A stretch of 64,000 bases of DNA from CAZYVU01 sp964651435 (lineage in GTDB: Bacteria > Desulfobacterota > Syntrophorhabdia > Syntrophorhabdales > CAYQXL01): positions 1 to 64,000 of the forward strand of contig CAZYVU010000004.1 of assembly GCA_964651435.1 (NCBI GenBank), written 5' to 3'. How positions within the stretch are numbered: position 1 is the stretch's first letter; each line of letters begins with the position of its first letter. Under the pieces are notes generated by a model. That model had not been told where the DNA came from and did not search any database. It saw nothing but the letters and a program-made list of their open reading frames with translations. Below, one piece after another: positions 16,827 through 25,109 of this stretch. The position numbers were made by a program, and so were the translations under genes.

Positions 16827-19253
16827 CTACCTGGCCTGCCTGATCGTGAAGACCTTCTTGGCCTTTGAACTGTTATCGAGGTAGACGGTGATCGTGCCCA
16901 CGCGCGCCTTCTTCAAGTCGTTCGGAAGAACGTCATAGACAACATTCCCGGGTCCGGGGCCGATACCGACAACGAGGTTGACCCAGGGGTCGGCCGTCAG
17001 GGCTGTCCAGGAGCAATCGCCCGGCATAACGGACACGGCCACCGTCTGAGCCAAAGCCCCGGCGTTTGTGAAAGGCGCGCTTACGGGAACAAGTTTAACC
17101 AGCTTGCAGGGCGTACCCTGCTGCCCAACAATAAGCTTGTTATCCTGGCTCTGGCCGATTGTCACTTCCCCGGTCCTGTATTGCCAGCTATCGCTGTTCG
17201 GCATTACTTTGATCTTTGCCGAACCCTGGTTGTTCCTCCACGAAGTGAACGGATAGGTTGTGATCCAGCTCCCGCTTGAGACAAGAGGGGGCGGCTGCGG
17301 GCACGTCTTATCCCCTGTCCCTTTTACCACGAGGTTAATCGTCATGCCCCGGTAGGAAATGTTTTCCTTTTTCGTAAGGGTAAAGCTGTAGACGCAGGTG
17401 GGTTCCATACCCGTTCCCGCCAAATCCACGGTCACCGAAGGTGTGTTGGGGTCATTGGAGGCAATCACCGAACCACCGGCAGCAGCGCCTACGGCAGAGG
17501 GCGCAAACCTGAAGGTAATTTCGCATTCACCGGAAGGCTTCAAGGTCTTTCCCGAGCACTTATCCTTTCCGGAAACGATGCTGAAGGGCACATTAGGACC
17601 GGAGACAGAAGAGATGACAAGGTCGGCCGTCCCAGCGTTCTTTACCATCACCTTCTTCTCCGAAGAGGCCCCAACGGTCAAGCCCCCGAAGGCAAGAGAG
17701 GCCGGGATGACGGATATCTCGGGCTGGTCTGCCGGCGCGCTGTAGCATATCTCCGAAACGCCAACAGTGGCGTGCGCCACGTTGATGATCGTGTCGCTCG
17801 CGTCTCCGGGCGTGCGTTGTACGAGGGAGGTGCCCAGGGGCTCCCACGGCAGGGTTGTGGCGGTTACGTTTCGGGGCGCCGAGGGCAGGGAGACCTCCTT
17901 GCAGTAAGGGCAGCCCGGAAAACCACCGTCCGTATCGAGGGTGACGGCCAACACATCCATGTCTCCGGCACCCCAGGAGTTGCTCATCCCTGTGAGGTAG
18001 GATCTGCTTTTGTATTCCTGGAAAGTACCCGTCTCGACGCCCGGCCCGCCGAAGGTCCTTGACCACATAAGGTTCAGCTCTGAATCCGCTTTTCCGTAAA
18101 GGATGTCCATGTCATGGGCCGATGCCGTGAAGGAGTTGCTCGCGGCCGATAGATAATAAGTGCCATCGTCCCCCCTCGCAAAGACCCCTATGTCGTTGCC
18201 GCCGCCCGAGAATTCCTTGGCCCAGGCGACGCTGCCGTCCGATTGCAGCTTCATCGCAAAGATACTTGACCGTAGCGTGGTCCTGTCGATGAGGTTGCCC
18301 GATATCGTCAGAGTCCCGTCGCCGTTCTCATGGAGCGTTCCCTGGACCAGGTTGCCGCCGGAGGCCTCGTACTCCTTTGCCCAGATCACGTTTCCGGGGC
18401 CGTCCAGCTTGAGCGCTATAAGGTTCACCGAGGGCAGGATGCCGCCCTTATGCTGCCTGCTGCCCAGGAGGAGGTACTGGTCACCCGATAATGGGTGCAC
18501 AACGGCACTAACGGCCGTATCGTCTGCCGGCCCGTAGAGTTTCGCCCACTGAGGCTCTCCTGAGCTGTCGAGCTTAGCCGCGAGGATGGAAGAGTCGGCG
18601 GTCACGTTGGCCGTTATCACGTAGCCACCCGGAATTTCGGCAACAGCAGCGGACGTGTCATTGTCACCGTAATGGAACACCTTCGCCCATTGGATACCGC
18701 CTGACGCACCCACCTTTATCAAAAGGATATCCCGATCACTTTCACTGGGACCATAGGAGGTGGTGGAGCCCTCAAGCAGAAAGCCGCCGTCCTCTGTCGG
18801 AAGAACGCCTGCGTCTTCGTCCCGGGCGCCGCCGAACCTTTTCTGAAAGATGGGCGTAAAAGCGCCTGTCGCCGGATCGACGGTGAATTTTGCCCAAACG
18901 ATATCCCCCGGGTCATCCTTGCCGGCTTTGGTTGTACCCGTAATCAAGAGCTCGCTTTCGCTGAGGGGCAACGGAACGAACCAGTCATAGTCTCCAATAG
19001 AGATCCTTCTTGTCCAAAGAGGCGCACCCTTTGTGTCGAGCCGGAGAAGATAGCAGCGCCTCATTCCTGTGGCTGACGGATCACCGGCGGTCATCCACGC
19101 ATAGCAGTTCCCCGACGGTTGCGGCAACAAGGCGCCTCCGTCACTCCATGTTGTCCCATACGTCTTGGCCCACATGGCAAAGGCATCGGTGAAACACAAC
19201 GCCACCGCTAAAGCGCTAAACAAAAAAACAGATATGAAAACCCTTTTCATCAT
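16827..19253 (-). CDS. Secreted beta-propeller protein with ASH-like and BACON-like domains
   Basis: Extracytoplasmic protein of 808 residues. The start at 19253 gives a clear signal peptide (MMKRVFISVFLFSALAVALC, cleavage near FAMWAK) and has GGGAGG seven bases upstream; the frame is open to 19565 but that extension runs toward the next gene. Residues about 27-460 carry repeated blades of the type WAKTYG / WAKEF / WSRTFGG typical of SBBP or PQQ-like propellers. A choice-of-anchor-D/ASH-like domain follows (SLAFGGLTVGASSEKKVMVK ... SVTVDLAGTG), then a Cys-containing region and a C-terminal BACON-like domain (CSWTALTADPWVNL). No membrane anchor. Function unknown; possibly surface binding. Confidence 0.82.
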   Translation of the reverse strand: MMKRVFISVFLFSALAVALCFTDAFAMWAKTYGTTWSDGGALLPQPSGNCYAWMTAGDPSATGMRRCYLLRLDTKGAPLWTRRISIGDYDWFVPLPLSESELLITGTTKAGKDDPGDIVWAKFTVDPATGAFTPIFQKRFGGARDEDAGVLPTEDGGFLLEGSTTSYGPSESDRDILLIKVGASGGIQWAKVFHYGDNDTSAAVAEIPGGYVITANVTADSSILAAKLDSSGEPQWAKLYGPADDTAVSAVVHPLSGDQYLLLGSRQHKGGILPSVNLIALKLDGPGNVIWAKEYEASGGNLVQGTLHENGDGTLTISGNLIDRTTLRSSIFAMKLQSDGSVAWAKEFSGGGNDIGVFARGDDGTYYLSAASNSFTASAHDMDILYGKADSELNLMWSRTFGGPGVETGTFQEYKSRSYLTGMSNSWGAGDMDVLAVTLDTDGGFPGCPYCKEVSLPSAPRNVTATTLPWEPLGTSLVQRTPGDASDTIINVAHATVGVSEICYSAPADQPEISVIPASLAFGGLTVGASSEKKVMVKNAGTADLVISSVSGPNVPFSIVSGKDKCSGKTLKPSGECEITFRFAPSAVGAAAGGSVIASNDPNTPSVTVDLAGTGMEPTCVYSFTLTKKENISYRGMTINLVVKGTGDKTCPQPPPLVSSGSWITTYPFTSWRNNQGSAKIKVMPNSDSWQYRTGEVTIGQSQDNKLIVGQQGTPCKLVKLVPVSAPFTNAGALAQTVAVSVMPGDCSWTALTADPWVNLVVGIGPGPGNVVYDVLPNDLKKARVGTITVYLDNSSKAKKVFTIRQAR

Positions 19254-19395
19254 GGATGAACCTCCCGTCCCGTGCCTCAGGCAGCCCGTTCGCCGGCCTT
19301 CCGGCCCGTACCGCTTGCGCTGATGCCGTCCCACCGTTTCGTCGAATCGGTTGTTAGGGTCACCGCCGTTCCCCTCATCGGGCAACACCGTTGCG

Positions 19396-19806
19396 CTATG
19401 ACATCTTCTCTCCGGCCCTCTCCTTCCAGCAGGCGTAGCAGCACCAGGCGTTGGTTCCGTAATTATGAGCCTTACAGACATATTTTTCGCAGTACTGACA
19501 CTTGGCAACCGCTTCTGTCGAAAGGCAGCCCGTTTCGTCACACAGCCGGTCGCCTTTGGCATCATATCGGCGCGCAGCGGCCCTGGCCATCTCCTGGCTC
19601 TGCCGCGTCCGCTCCTTCATGAGCGCCTCCACGACCTCGGGACAGTTGAGGGTGAGATACTCTTCTATGAGGTATTCTACGATGGGGTTCCGGAGAAACT
19701 CATCGGGCTGGTCTTTATTCAACTGCTCTACAATGGCTCCAATCTGCTGCCTGTCCTCGGCGTCCAACTCGATCTTCAGGTCCTCCAGTTCATGCAGTAT
19801 GCCCAT
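19396..19806 (-). CDS. Small cysteine-rich zinc-binding protein
   Basis: A 136-residue soluble protein. The first 80 residues are acidic and helical (HELEDLKIELDAEDRQQIGAIV); the last 50 form a Cys/His cluster CDETGC, CQYCEKYVCKAH, CCYACW resembling AN1 or B-box-type zinc fingers. Function not recognised. ATG at 19806 is preceded by AAGGAGG. The promoter at 19858-19886 drives it, and the secreted propeller gene follows 142 bases downstream. Confidence 0.75.
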   Translation of the reverse strand: MGILHELEDLKIELDAEDRQQIGAIVEQLNKDQPDEFLRNPIVEYLIEEYLTLNCPEVVEALMKERTRQSQEMARAAARRYDAKGDRLCDETGCLSTEAVAKCQYCEKYVCKAHNYGTNAWCCYACWKERAGEKMS

Positions 19807-19857
19807 CTGTCCTCCTTAACGCGCAGTCACTTCCAGCGGGATATGCTCCCTGTCCGT

Positions 19858-19886
19858 AGTCTATAAATTCTGCCGGGTCGTGTCAA
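19858..19886 (-). promoter_or_regulatory. Sigma-70 promoter of the zinc-protein gene
   Basis: TTGACA (19886-19881), 17 bases, TAGACT (19863-19858) on the minus strand; predicted start near 19851. It lies in the 186-base gap after the second dsrK gene, where no other gene is visible. Confidence 0.6.
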
Positions 19887-19992
19887 TGCGGCGAAAATCA
19901 GAGGCTGACGACCTCACGCTGAAGCAATGGATCGAGGATTTCATCCATACCCTTGACCTGTCTTCTTTCGCCTCTCGCCGAGCCACGGACCG

Positions 19993-21588
19993 TCAATGCC
20001 ACTCCCACTCAATAAACGGATGTTCGAGGTCTGCCATGGCGTTGACAATAAGCTCAACGAGACCGCCATATAGAATGCCACACTCGTCCCAAACCTTGTA
20101 ATAGTCGAAAAGATCGCGGAGCTGCCCCTTACAGTTCGAGCAAGGAGCACAGACATACTTCGTCGTCTCCGGCGACAGGTGACCGCCGAAGGCCTCCAGC
20201 ACCTGTTTCAGCTTGACCCGGCCAGACACGGCGCTTCGCCAGTCGGGAAAGTTCATGGACTGCATGATGGCAAAACCGCTCCCCCCTCCGCAACAATAGT
20301 TGTCGACGCCGTGCGGCTCCATCTCGCGAAATTGGGGGCAGATCTTTCGGAGGATTGCCCTCTGGGGTTCCACGATGCCCATCAGCCTGACCATATTGCA
20401 GGGGTCGTGAAGGGTAACAGGGAAATTGTTTCGGGCCGGGTCCAGATTAATCCTGCCCTGCGCCACAAGGTCGTGGAGCAACGGCAGCGCGCTCTCCCGG
20501 GGGATGTTCAGATCTCCCGTCAGGACCCTGTCGGCAATGACGATCATGGCCTTGTGGGCATGGCCGCACTCACCGACGTTGATCCTCTTCACCTTCAGGC
20601 CCCGCGCTATTGCCGCCTGACGAACGGCGATCCGGGCAAGCTGTACATCATCATACCAGACACCGTAATTGACCGCATCATACCCCACAGTCTCGCTGGA
20701 AAGGGTCCAGTCGACGCCGGCGGCGTCGAAGATAATGGCAAAGGCCTCGGTGTTCTCAGGCCAGGACAGGAACTCGCCCGCATTGTGGAGGAGTAGGATG
20801 TCGGCCCCTTCCTTGTCCACGGGGATCTTGATGCGCCGCCCCGTTTTTTCCTCTATATCGTCCTCCATGAACGTTATAATGTTCGCAAGGGCCTTCGGCG
20901 TGATCCCCGTCGACGAACCGACCTTTAGCTGCTGAACCGTTCCGGACTCGTGAATCTCCTTCGGCGCCATGCCCAGCTCCTGGCTGAAAACCTTGCGAAT
21001 CTCGTGGGCGATGAGTCCATTGTCGACACCCAGTGGACAGACCTGGGCGCAGCGGCGGCAGAGCGTACACCGGTAGGCAAGCTCGGCAAGGCGTGCCACG
21101 AGCCTCCACGATAGATCAATGTCGCTCCCCTCGATCCTCCTCACCAACGCCCCCCGCTTCCTGATGTATTTGTTGATGATGCGTCGGAGGATCTCGGGGC
21201 GAAAGGTAGGCCTGTAAATCTCCTTCCGCCCGCTTGCCACGTAGGCCGGGCAGGAGTCGTTGCAGATCTGACACTTGACGCAATAATCGAGGGAATGCAC
21301 GAGGGGCTGCAGAAAGGTCCAGTTGTTCTCCTTTTGAAAAAGCTTCTCGAGGCCCGAAAGAAATTTCGCGACCAGCGCCTCCTCTTCGGCCGCCGACTGA
21401 GGTCTGGGAATCCCCACCGCCACAACCCCGTCGAGGGACGCATCGTAGCGCACCCTTTGCCCCTCCGAAAGCTCCCGCATGGCCGGGTCTTTCTCCGGAT
21501 CGTCGTAGGGGTAGGGAAGCGGCAGGAGGTCGCCCTGTTCGATGGTTACAAGCCGGTCCGTCTCCTTTCCGAAATCTTCAATTTTCAT
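19993..21588 (-). CDS. Second DsrK/HdrD-like iron-sulfur protein
   Basis: A second heterodisulfide-reductase-like subunit, 531 residues, in the dsrABDNC cluster. It has two 4Fe-4S motifs, CVKCQICNDSC and CTLCRRCAQVCPLG, and CCG-domain cysteines HDPCNMVRLMG, YCCGGGSGF and CAPCSNC, as in DsrK, TmcB and HmeD. Its partner is the cytochrome-b-like gene just upstream. By family knowledge it would exchange electrons between a membrane haem b protein and a disulfide or DsrC-type thiol. It differs from the dsrK at 11.2 kb in the C-terminal motifs, so it is a paralogue and not a recent duplicate. It is the last gene of the cluster. Confidence 0.88.
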   Translation of the reverse strand: MKIEDFGKETDRLVTIEQGDLLPLPYPYDDPEKDPAMRELSEGQRVRYDASLDGVVAVGIPRPQSAAEEEALVAKFLSGLEKLFQKENNWTFLQPLVHSLDYCVKCQICNDSCPAYVASGRKEIYRPTFRPEILRRIINKYIRKRGALVRRIEGSDIDLSWRLVARLAELAYRCTLCRRCAQVCPLGVDNGLIAHEIRKVFSQELGMAPKEIHESGTVQQLKVGSSTGITPKALANIITFMEDDIEEKTGRRIKIPVDKEGADILLLHNAGEFLSWPENTEAFAIIFDAAGVDWTLSSETVGYDAVNYGVWYDDVQLARIAVRQAAIARGLKVKRINVGECGHAHKAMIVIADRVLTGDLNIPRESALPLLHDLVAQGRINLDPARNNFPVTLHDPCNMVRLMGIVEPQRAILRKICPQFREMEPHGVDNYCCGGGSGFAIMQSMNFPDWRSAVSGRVKLKQVLEAFGGHLSPETTKYVCAPCSNCKGQLRDLFDYYKVWDECGILYGGLVELIVNAMADLEHPFIEWEWH

Positions 21589-21776
21589 AGAAGCTTCCGC
21601 GTGTCAACCCAGGCCACTGGCTCTCCTTAGCTCTCACCTTATTCCCATTTCTTCTACGTTTCCTTCACGAATCCCAAATTGCACACCCGTCCGGGCCTGC
21701 AAAGAAATCCTACCCCAAAAAGCGCATGACCGAATGCCCGTTCCACCAGCTCATACTCACCCATGCTCATCACTCG

Positions 21777-22676
21777 CTACGGCACTTCGTCGCGTACTTG
21801 CTCCTCCCAACTCTTCCCCGGCCTGATGTGCGGCGCAGACCACGTCACCTTTTGTCCCAGCAGTACGTGCAGCCTCCTTTCCAGATCCCCTCCCGGAATG
21901 TTCGGCGCATCGTCCCATCGTATGAGAAAAAAAGCGAATAGCCGTGTTATGTAGTGGATTGCCCTTGTGAAGGGAAGATAGATCAGGTGCAGGTTCAGGA
22001 GAACAATGAAGGCGGCGACGGGCACACTCACCGGAACCGGATCCATGCCTACAATGCCGGCCCAGAAGGCCCTGTATTGGGCAAAACCCTGATCAGCGTA
22101 CCAAGCCCGGAGCCCGGCAACTGAGAGAAGGATATGGAAGACATATCCGCCGTACATGACCGGTGTTGCGTAAGCCCTCAGGCCGGCATCGGACACCCTC
22201 TTGGCGAAAAGTCCTGCGTTGCCGACGATGGCGGCCACGAAGGCCCCAAGCCCTGCAAGGGGCGTAAGGCCGTACACGGCCGCAGCCAGCCATGGTTCCG
22301 TTCCGTGCGCCCAGGGGCCGAGCAGGACTTCCATCAGTGCCCCCACCACCAGAAGGGCCTGCAAGAACATAAGCAGGAGAAACCCGATATGAGACAGGTA
22401 GAGAAAGAACCAATAGGATTTCTCGTGTTTAAAGTAAGAGGCGAGAAACAGATAATCTTTCGAGAGAAAGATGACGGCCCTGGCGAGCGATTTCCTCGCC
22501 GTACCCCCGAACCCGCCGACGGATCGGCCGTGTGCCGGCACCACTTCGTTCATAATCGGATAGAGCTCCCATCGAAGGTGCGTGGGGAGGGCCAGGTACT
22601 TGACGATCTTGACCGAATATCCGACGATGACAAAGGCATAGGCGAAATAGGTGAAAAGGGCGAGGAAGAGGGCCAC
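21777..22676 (-). CDS. Second DsrM/NarI-like membrane cytochrome b
   Basis: Membrane protein of 299 residues with about six hydrophobic segments and a soluble C-terminus, of the nitrate-reductase-gamma/DsrM/TmcC group. Candidate haem ligands are His in LYLSHIGFLLLM, VFHILLSVAGL and LLNLHLIYLPF / IHYIT. The start is GTG at 22674-22676 and lacks a good ribosome site; it abuts a GTTCGGA repeat element. It precedes the second dsrK-like gene by 188 bases that contain no other gene. Inferred to form a two-subunit DsrMK-type module with it. Confidence 0.85.
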   Translation of the reverse strand: MALFLALFTYFAYAFVIVGYSVKIVKYLALPTHLRWELYPIMNEVVPAHGRSVGGFGGTARKSLARAVIFLSKDYLFLASYFKHEKSYWFFLYLSHIGFLLLMFLQALLVVGALMEVLLGPWAHGTEPWLAAAVYGLTPLAGLGAFVAAIVGNAGLFAKRVSDAGLRAYATPVMYGGYVFHILLSVAGLRAWYADQGFAQYRAFWAGIVGMDPVPVSVPVAAFIVLLNLHLIYLPFTRAIHYITRLFAFFLIRWDDAPNIPGGDLERRLHVLLGQKVTWSAPHIRPGKSWEEQVRDEVP

Positions 22677-22682
22677 GGTTAG

Positions 22683-22917
22683 GTTCGGAGTTCGGAGTTC
22701 GGAGACACAACAGAGTGGTGAAAAATCGGCGAACCAAGGTCGCGGAGCAAAGGGGGCCGATAAAACATGGCGACTCGTCGTAATCGGCCACTGCCGGTCG
22801 TCACTTCCTGCCTGCTCTTGTCAAAGCTCGCCGGTTTCGGAGTGCGAAGGCCTTTCATGGCTCTATTGTAAACCCCGGAGCCTCTCTCCTCCGAACTCCG
22901 AACTCGGCACTCCGAAC
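22683..22917. repeat. 235-bp intergenic element with GTTCGGA inverted ends
   Basis: The left end is three perfect tandem copies of GTTCGGA (22683-22703); the right end is the inverted form, TCCGAAC at 22890-22896, 22897-22903 and 22911-22917, with a degenerate copy between. The 187-base core has no gene. It separates dsrC from the second dsrM-like gene. This architecture resembles a small non-autonomous element or a long-range RNA hairpin. Confidence 0.65.
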
Positions 22918-22947
22918 TCATATCCTCTCAACCCGCGCGGACCGCGC

Positions 22948-23265
22948 TCACACACAGCCCGTCGGCTTTGGGAGCCCTGCTATTTTGCAGGCACCTTTGG
23001 CCGGACCTGACGGAAAAAGCTGGTAGATCTTCTTCAGATCAAAACCGGTCTGCTTGCAGAGCATCCTGATGGGCGGCGCAATCTCGAACTTCAGGTAATA
23101 ATCCCTCAGGTAGTTGACCACCTTCCAGTGCTCCTCCGTCATGGGATATGCCTGTTCCAGCTTTGACAGGTCGTCCGCTATGGCGTTGTCCCACTTGCCC
23201 GGCTCCTGTATGAAGCCGTCCTCATCGATTTCGATTTCCACGCCGCCCAGTGTTGTCTTCGCCAT
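22948..23265 (-). CDS. dsrC: DsrC, sulfur-carrier protein of sulfite reduction
   Basis: DsrC carries sulfur as a trisulfide between DsrAB and the membrane DsrMKJOP complex. The 105-residue protein has both redox cysteines on the flexible C-terminal arm: Cys93 in KGACKIAGLPK and the penultimate Cys104 in PTGCV, ten residues apart, as in true DsrC and unlike TusE or RspA variants. ATG at 23265 has GGAGG upstream. It follows the YHS gene by ten bases in the dsrAB operon, confirming its pairing. Confidence 0.96.
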   Translation of the reverse strand: MAKTTLGGVEIEIDEDGFIQEPGKWDNAIADDLSKLEQAYPMTEEHWKVVNYLRDYYLKFEIAPPIRMLCKQTGFDLKKIYQLFPSGPAKGACKIAGLPKPTGCV

Positions 23266-23275
23266 TCCTTACCTC

Positions 23276-23473
23276 CTATTTACAGAATTTTGCCGGATCC
23301 TCATCGAACTTCTTCTTGCAGGCCTTGCAGCAGAAATGGTACTCCTTCCCCTCGTGCGTGCTGCTTGCCCGGGGCGCAGCCCGGACAGCCCCATAGAGCT
23401 TGGCCACCTGCGAGCCCACCTCTATCTCCATACCGCAGACAGGGCACCTGACCATTTCGGTTCCTTCAGCCAT
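23276..23473 (-). CDS. Small YHS-domain protein in the dsr operon
   Basis: A 65-residue protein with the YHS metal-binding signature: CPVCGMEIE near the start, then KEYHFCCKACKKKFDEDP. YHS domains bind metals through cysteines and often accompany metal or sulfur handling. The start at 23473 lies inside the 3' end of dsrN (8-base overlap), so the pair is translationally coupled. Specific role unknown; its position between siro-amide synthesis and DsrC suggests metal or sulfur chaperoning, which is inference. Confidence 0.85.
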   Translation of the reverse strand: MAEGTEMVRCPVCGMEIEVGSQVAKLYGAVRAAPRASSTHEGKEYHFCCKACKKKFDEDPAKFCK

Positions 23474-24887
23474 GGATAACCTCCTTCTCCTGTTGTCCGT
23501 GAAGCGAGAAGGCCTCCGCCGCGCGGCACCGCGAGGCAAGGGCCACGAAACCCTTGGCCCACTGTGGTGTCCCCGACGCGTGCATATGCATGTAGGAGGC
23601 AAAAACATTCTTGTAGACGATGCCGTCGCTTCCACCGTCGATGCCGTGGCCCCGCCGGAGATGCAGCGCACAATGTATCCCCCTTACCGCTTTCAGCCTG
23701 GAGTGGTGAAACTCGTGGCCCCTAAGAAGGGTCCCCACGGGATAAAACGGGTTTTCGTACCGCACCTCGGCCTCCACATATCCGTGTCCCTGAGGGCGGC
23801 CGACAACATCGACGTCGGCCGGAATGACGCCGGCCATGTCGTGCCCTTCTCCACCCATGATAATCCTATCGCACAGAAACATGAGGCCCGCGCACTCGGC
23901 ATAAACGGGGAGACCCATCCGGATAGCATCTCGTATCCGGACCCTCAGCACCTCGTTGGCCTCTATCTCTTTGCAGTAAAGCTCCGGGAACCCGCCCCCG
24001 ATATAGAGGCCATCAATTGCCGGCAGAGACTGATCCTCCATCGAATCGATAAAACAAAGCTCGGCGCCTTCCGACTCCAGCGCCTCCAGGTTCTCCGGAT
24101 AGTAAAAATGGAAGGCCCTGTCGAGCACCACGCCTATGCGCGCCACCGGCGTCCCCGGCTTGCACCTCTCGGGCCTCCGAGCGGCGCATGGGGCCGCTTT
24201 TCCGCTTAAGGCAACGATCCGCTGTAGATCGAGATGCCTTTCCAGGGTCCTTGCTATTCTCTCTACGGCTATGGCGCCGACGGCGTCTTCGCGATAGGGA
24301 ACAAGACCAAGGTGGCGCTCGGCAATGCCGAGATCGGCGGAGCGAGGGACGGCACCCACAACAGGAAGGCCGCAATGTCCCTCGACGGCGGCCCGCAGCT
24401 TTCCCTCATGGCGGGCCCCGGCAACATTATTGAGGATGACGCCGGCTACGGGCGTATGGGCCTCAAAGTACCGGTACCCATTCACCATGGCAGCAACGCT
24501 TCTCGTCATCCTCGCCGTATTAACAACAAGGACGACGGGCACTCCGAGCATGCGGGCCAGGTATGCCGAACTACCCCGCCCATCGTCTCCAATGCCATCG
24601 TAAAGACCCATGTTACCTTCGATGAAGGCAAAATCGGCGGCCGCTGCGGCCCTCTCGAAGTTTGCCCTCAGGCCGTCCTCCTCCATAAGAAAGGTGTCGA
24701 GGTTCCTGCAATGGCGGTTCGATGCTGCCGAGAGCCACGATGCGTCGATGTAGTCAGGCCCCTTCTTAAAGGGCTGCACCCCGTAACCCGCCTTTTTGAG
24801 AAGGGCGCAGAGACCGACACTGACAACCGTTTTGCCCGACCGTCCCTGGGGGGCCGCTATCATAAGCGTCAGCGGGGCTGCGGCCAA
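23466..24887 (-). CDS. dsrN: DsrN, cobyrinate a,c-diamide synthase-like amidase
   Basis: ATP- and glutamine-dependent amidotransferase of the CbiA/CobB family. In a dsr operon it is DsrN, which amidates sirohaem to the siro-amide cofactor of DsrAB. In 473 residues there is an N-terminal P-loop (APQGRSGKTVVSVGLCALL) and a C-terminal class I glutamine amidotransferase domain with the nucleophile in YAECAGLMFL and GYVEAEV / HEFHHS. The start is probably TTG at 24887 (AAGGAAGGA upstream); ATG at 24863 would remove eight residues. Location between dsrD and dsrC decides the name; a cobalamin role cannot be excluded. Confidence 0.9.
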   Translation of the reverse strand: MAAAPLTLMIAAPQGRSGKTVVSVGLCALLKKAGYGVQPFKKGPDYIDASWLSAASNRHCRNLDTFLMEEDGLRANFERAAAAADFAFIEGNMGLYDGIGDDGRGSSAYLARMLGVPVVLVVNTARMTRSVAAMVNGYRYFEAHTPVAGVILNNVAGARHEGKLRAAVEGHCGLPVVGAVPRSADLGIAERHLGLVPYREDAVGAIAVERIARTLERHLDLQRIVALSGKAAPCAARRPERCKPGTPVARIGVVLDRAFHFYYPENLEALESEGAELCFIDSMEDQSLPAIDGLYIGGGFPELYCKEIEANEVLRVRIRDAIRMGLPVYAECAGLMFLCDRIIMGGEGHDMAGVIPADVDVVGRPQGHGYVEAEVRYENPFYPVGTLLRGHEFHHSRLKAVRGIHCALHLRRGHGIDGGSDGIVYKNVFASYMHMHASGTPQWAKGFVALASRCRAAEAFSLHGQQEKEVIHG

Positions 24888-24890
24888 CAG

Positions 24891-25094
24891 TTATCCTTCC
24901 TTAAGCTTGATGAAAGATGCGCCGAGATAGAGGTATTCGATCAGGCCCTCCTTGGCTAGTTCGGCTATGGCCTTGTCCACAAGGGCCTTGTCCTCTCCGA
25001 TGGCACGGGCGACCTCCCTGTTCTTCGCCTTGCTCACCGTCTTAAGGTAGTCAATGACCTTTCGTCGCAATTCGGGACTCACAGGCTCTGCCAC
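24891..25094 (-). CDS. dsrD: DsrD, small winged-helix activator of sulfite reductase
   Basis: A 67-residue winged-helix protein, RRKVIDYLKTVSKAKNREVA followed by AIAELAKEGLIEYLYLG, that matches DsrD in size and place. In reductive sulfate reducers DsrD is encoded next to dsrB and is reported to stimulate DsrAB. Its presence points to the reductive direction and away from sulfur oxidation. The start is GTG at 25092-25094. It lies 15 bases after dsrB and 3 before dsrN. Confidence 0.94.
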   Translation of the reverse strand: MAEPVSPELRRKVIDYLKTVSKAKNREVARAIGEDKALVDKAIAELAKEGLIEYLYLGASFIKLKEG

Positions 25095-25109
25095 TGGTCA
25101 CCCCCTCGG

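Noticed and set aside
19254..19565. N-terminal extension of the secreted propeller protein
   Set aside because: It is low-complexity, precedes the clear signal peptide and overlaps the zinc-protein gene; a good ribosome site supports 19253.
23400..24959. Plus-strand open frames opposite dsrN
   Set aside because: Complement of a conserved dsrN coding sequence; no domain match.
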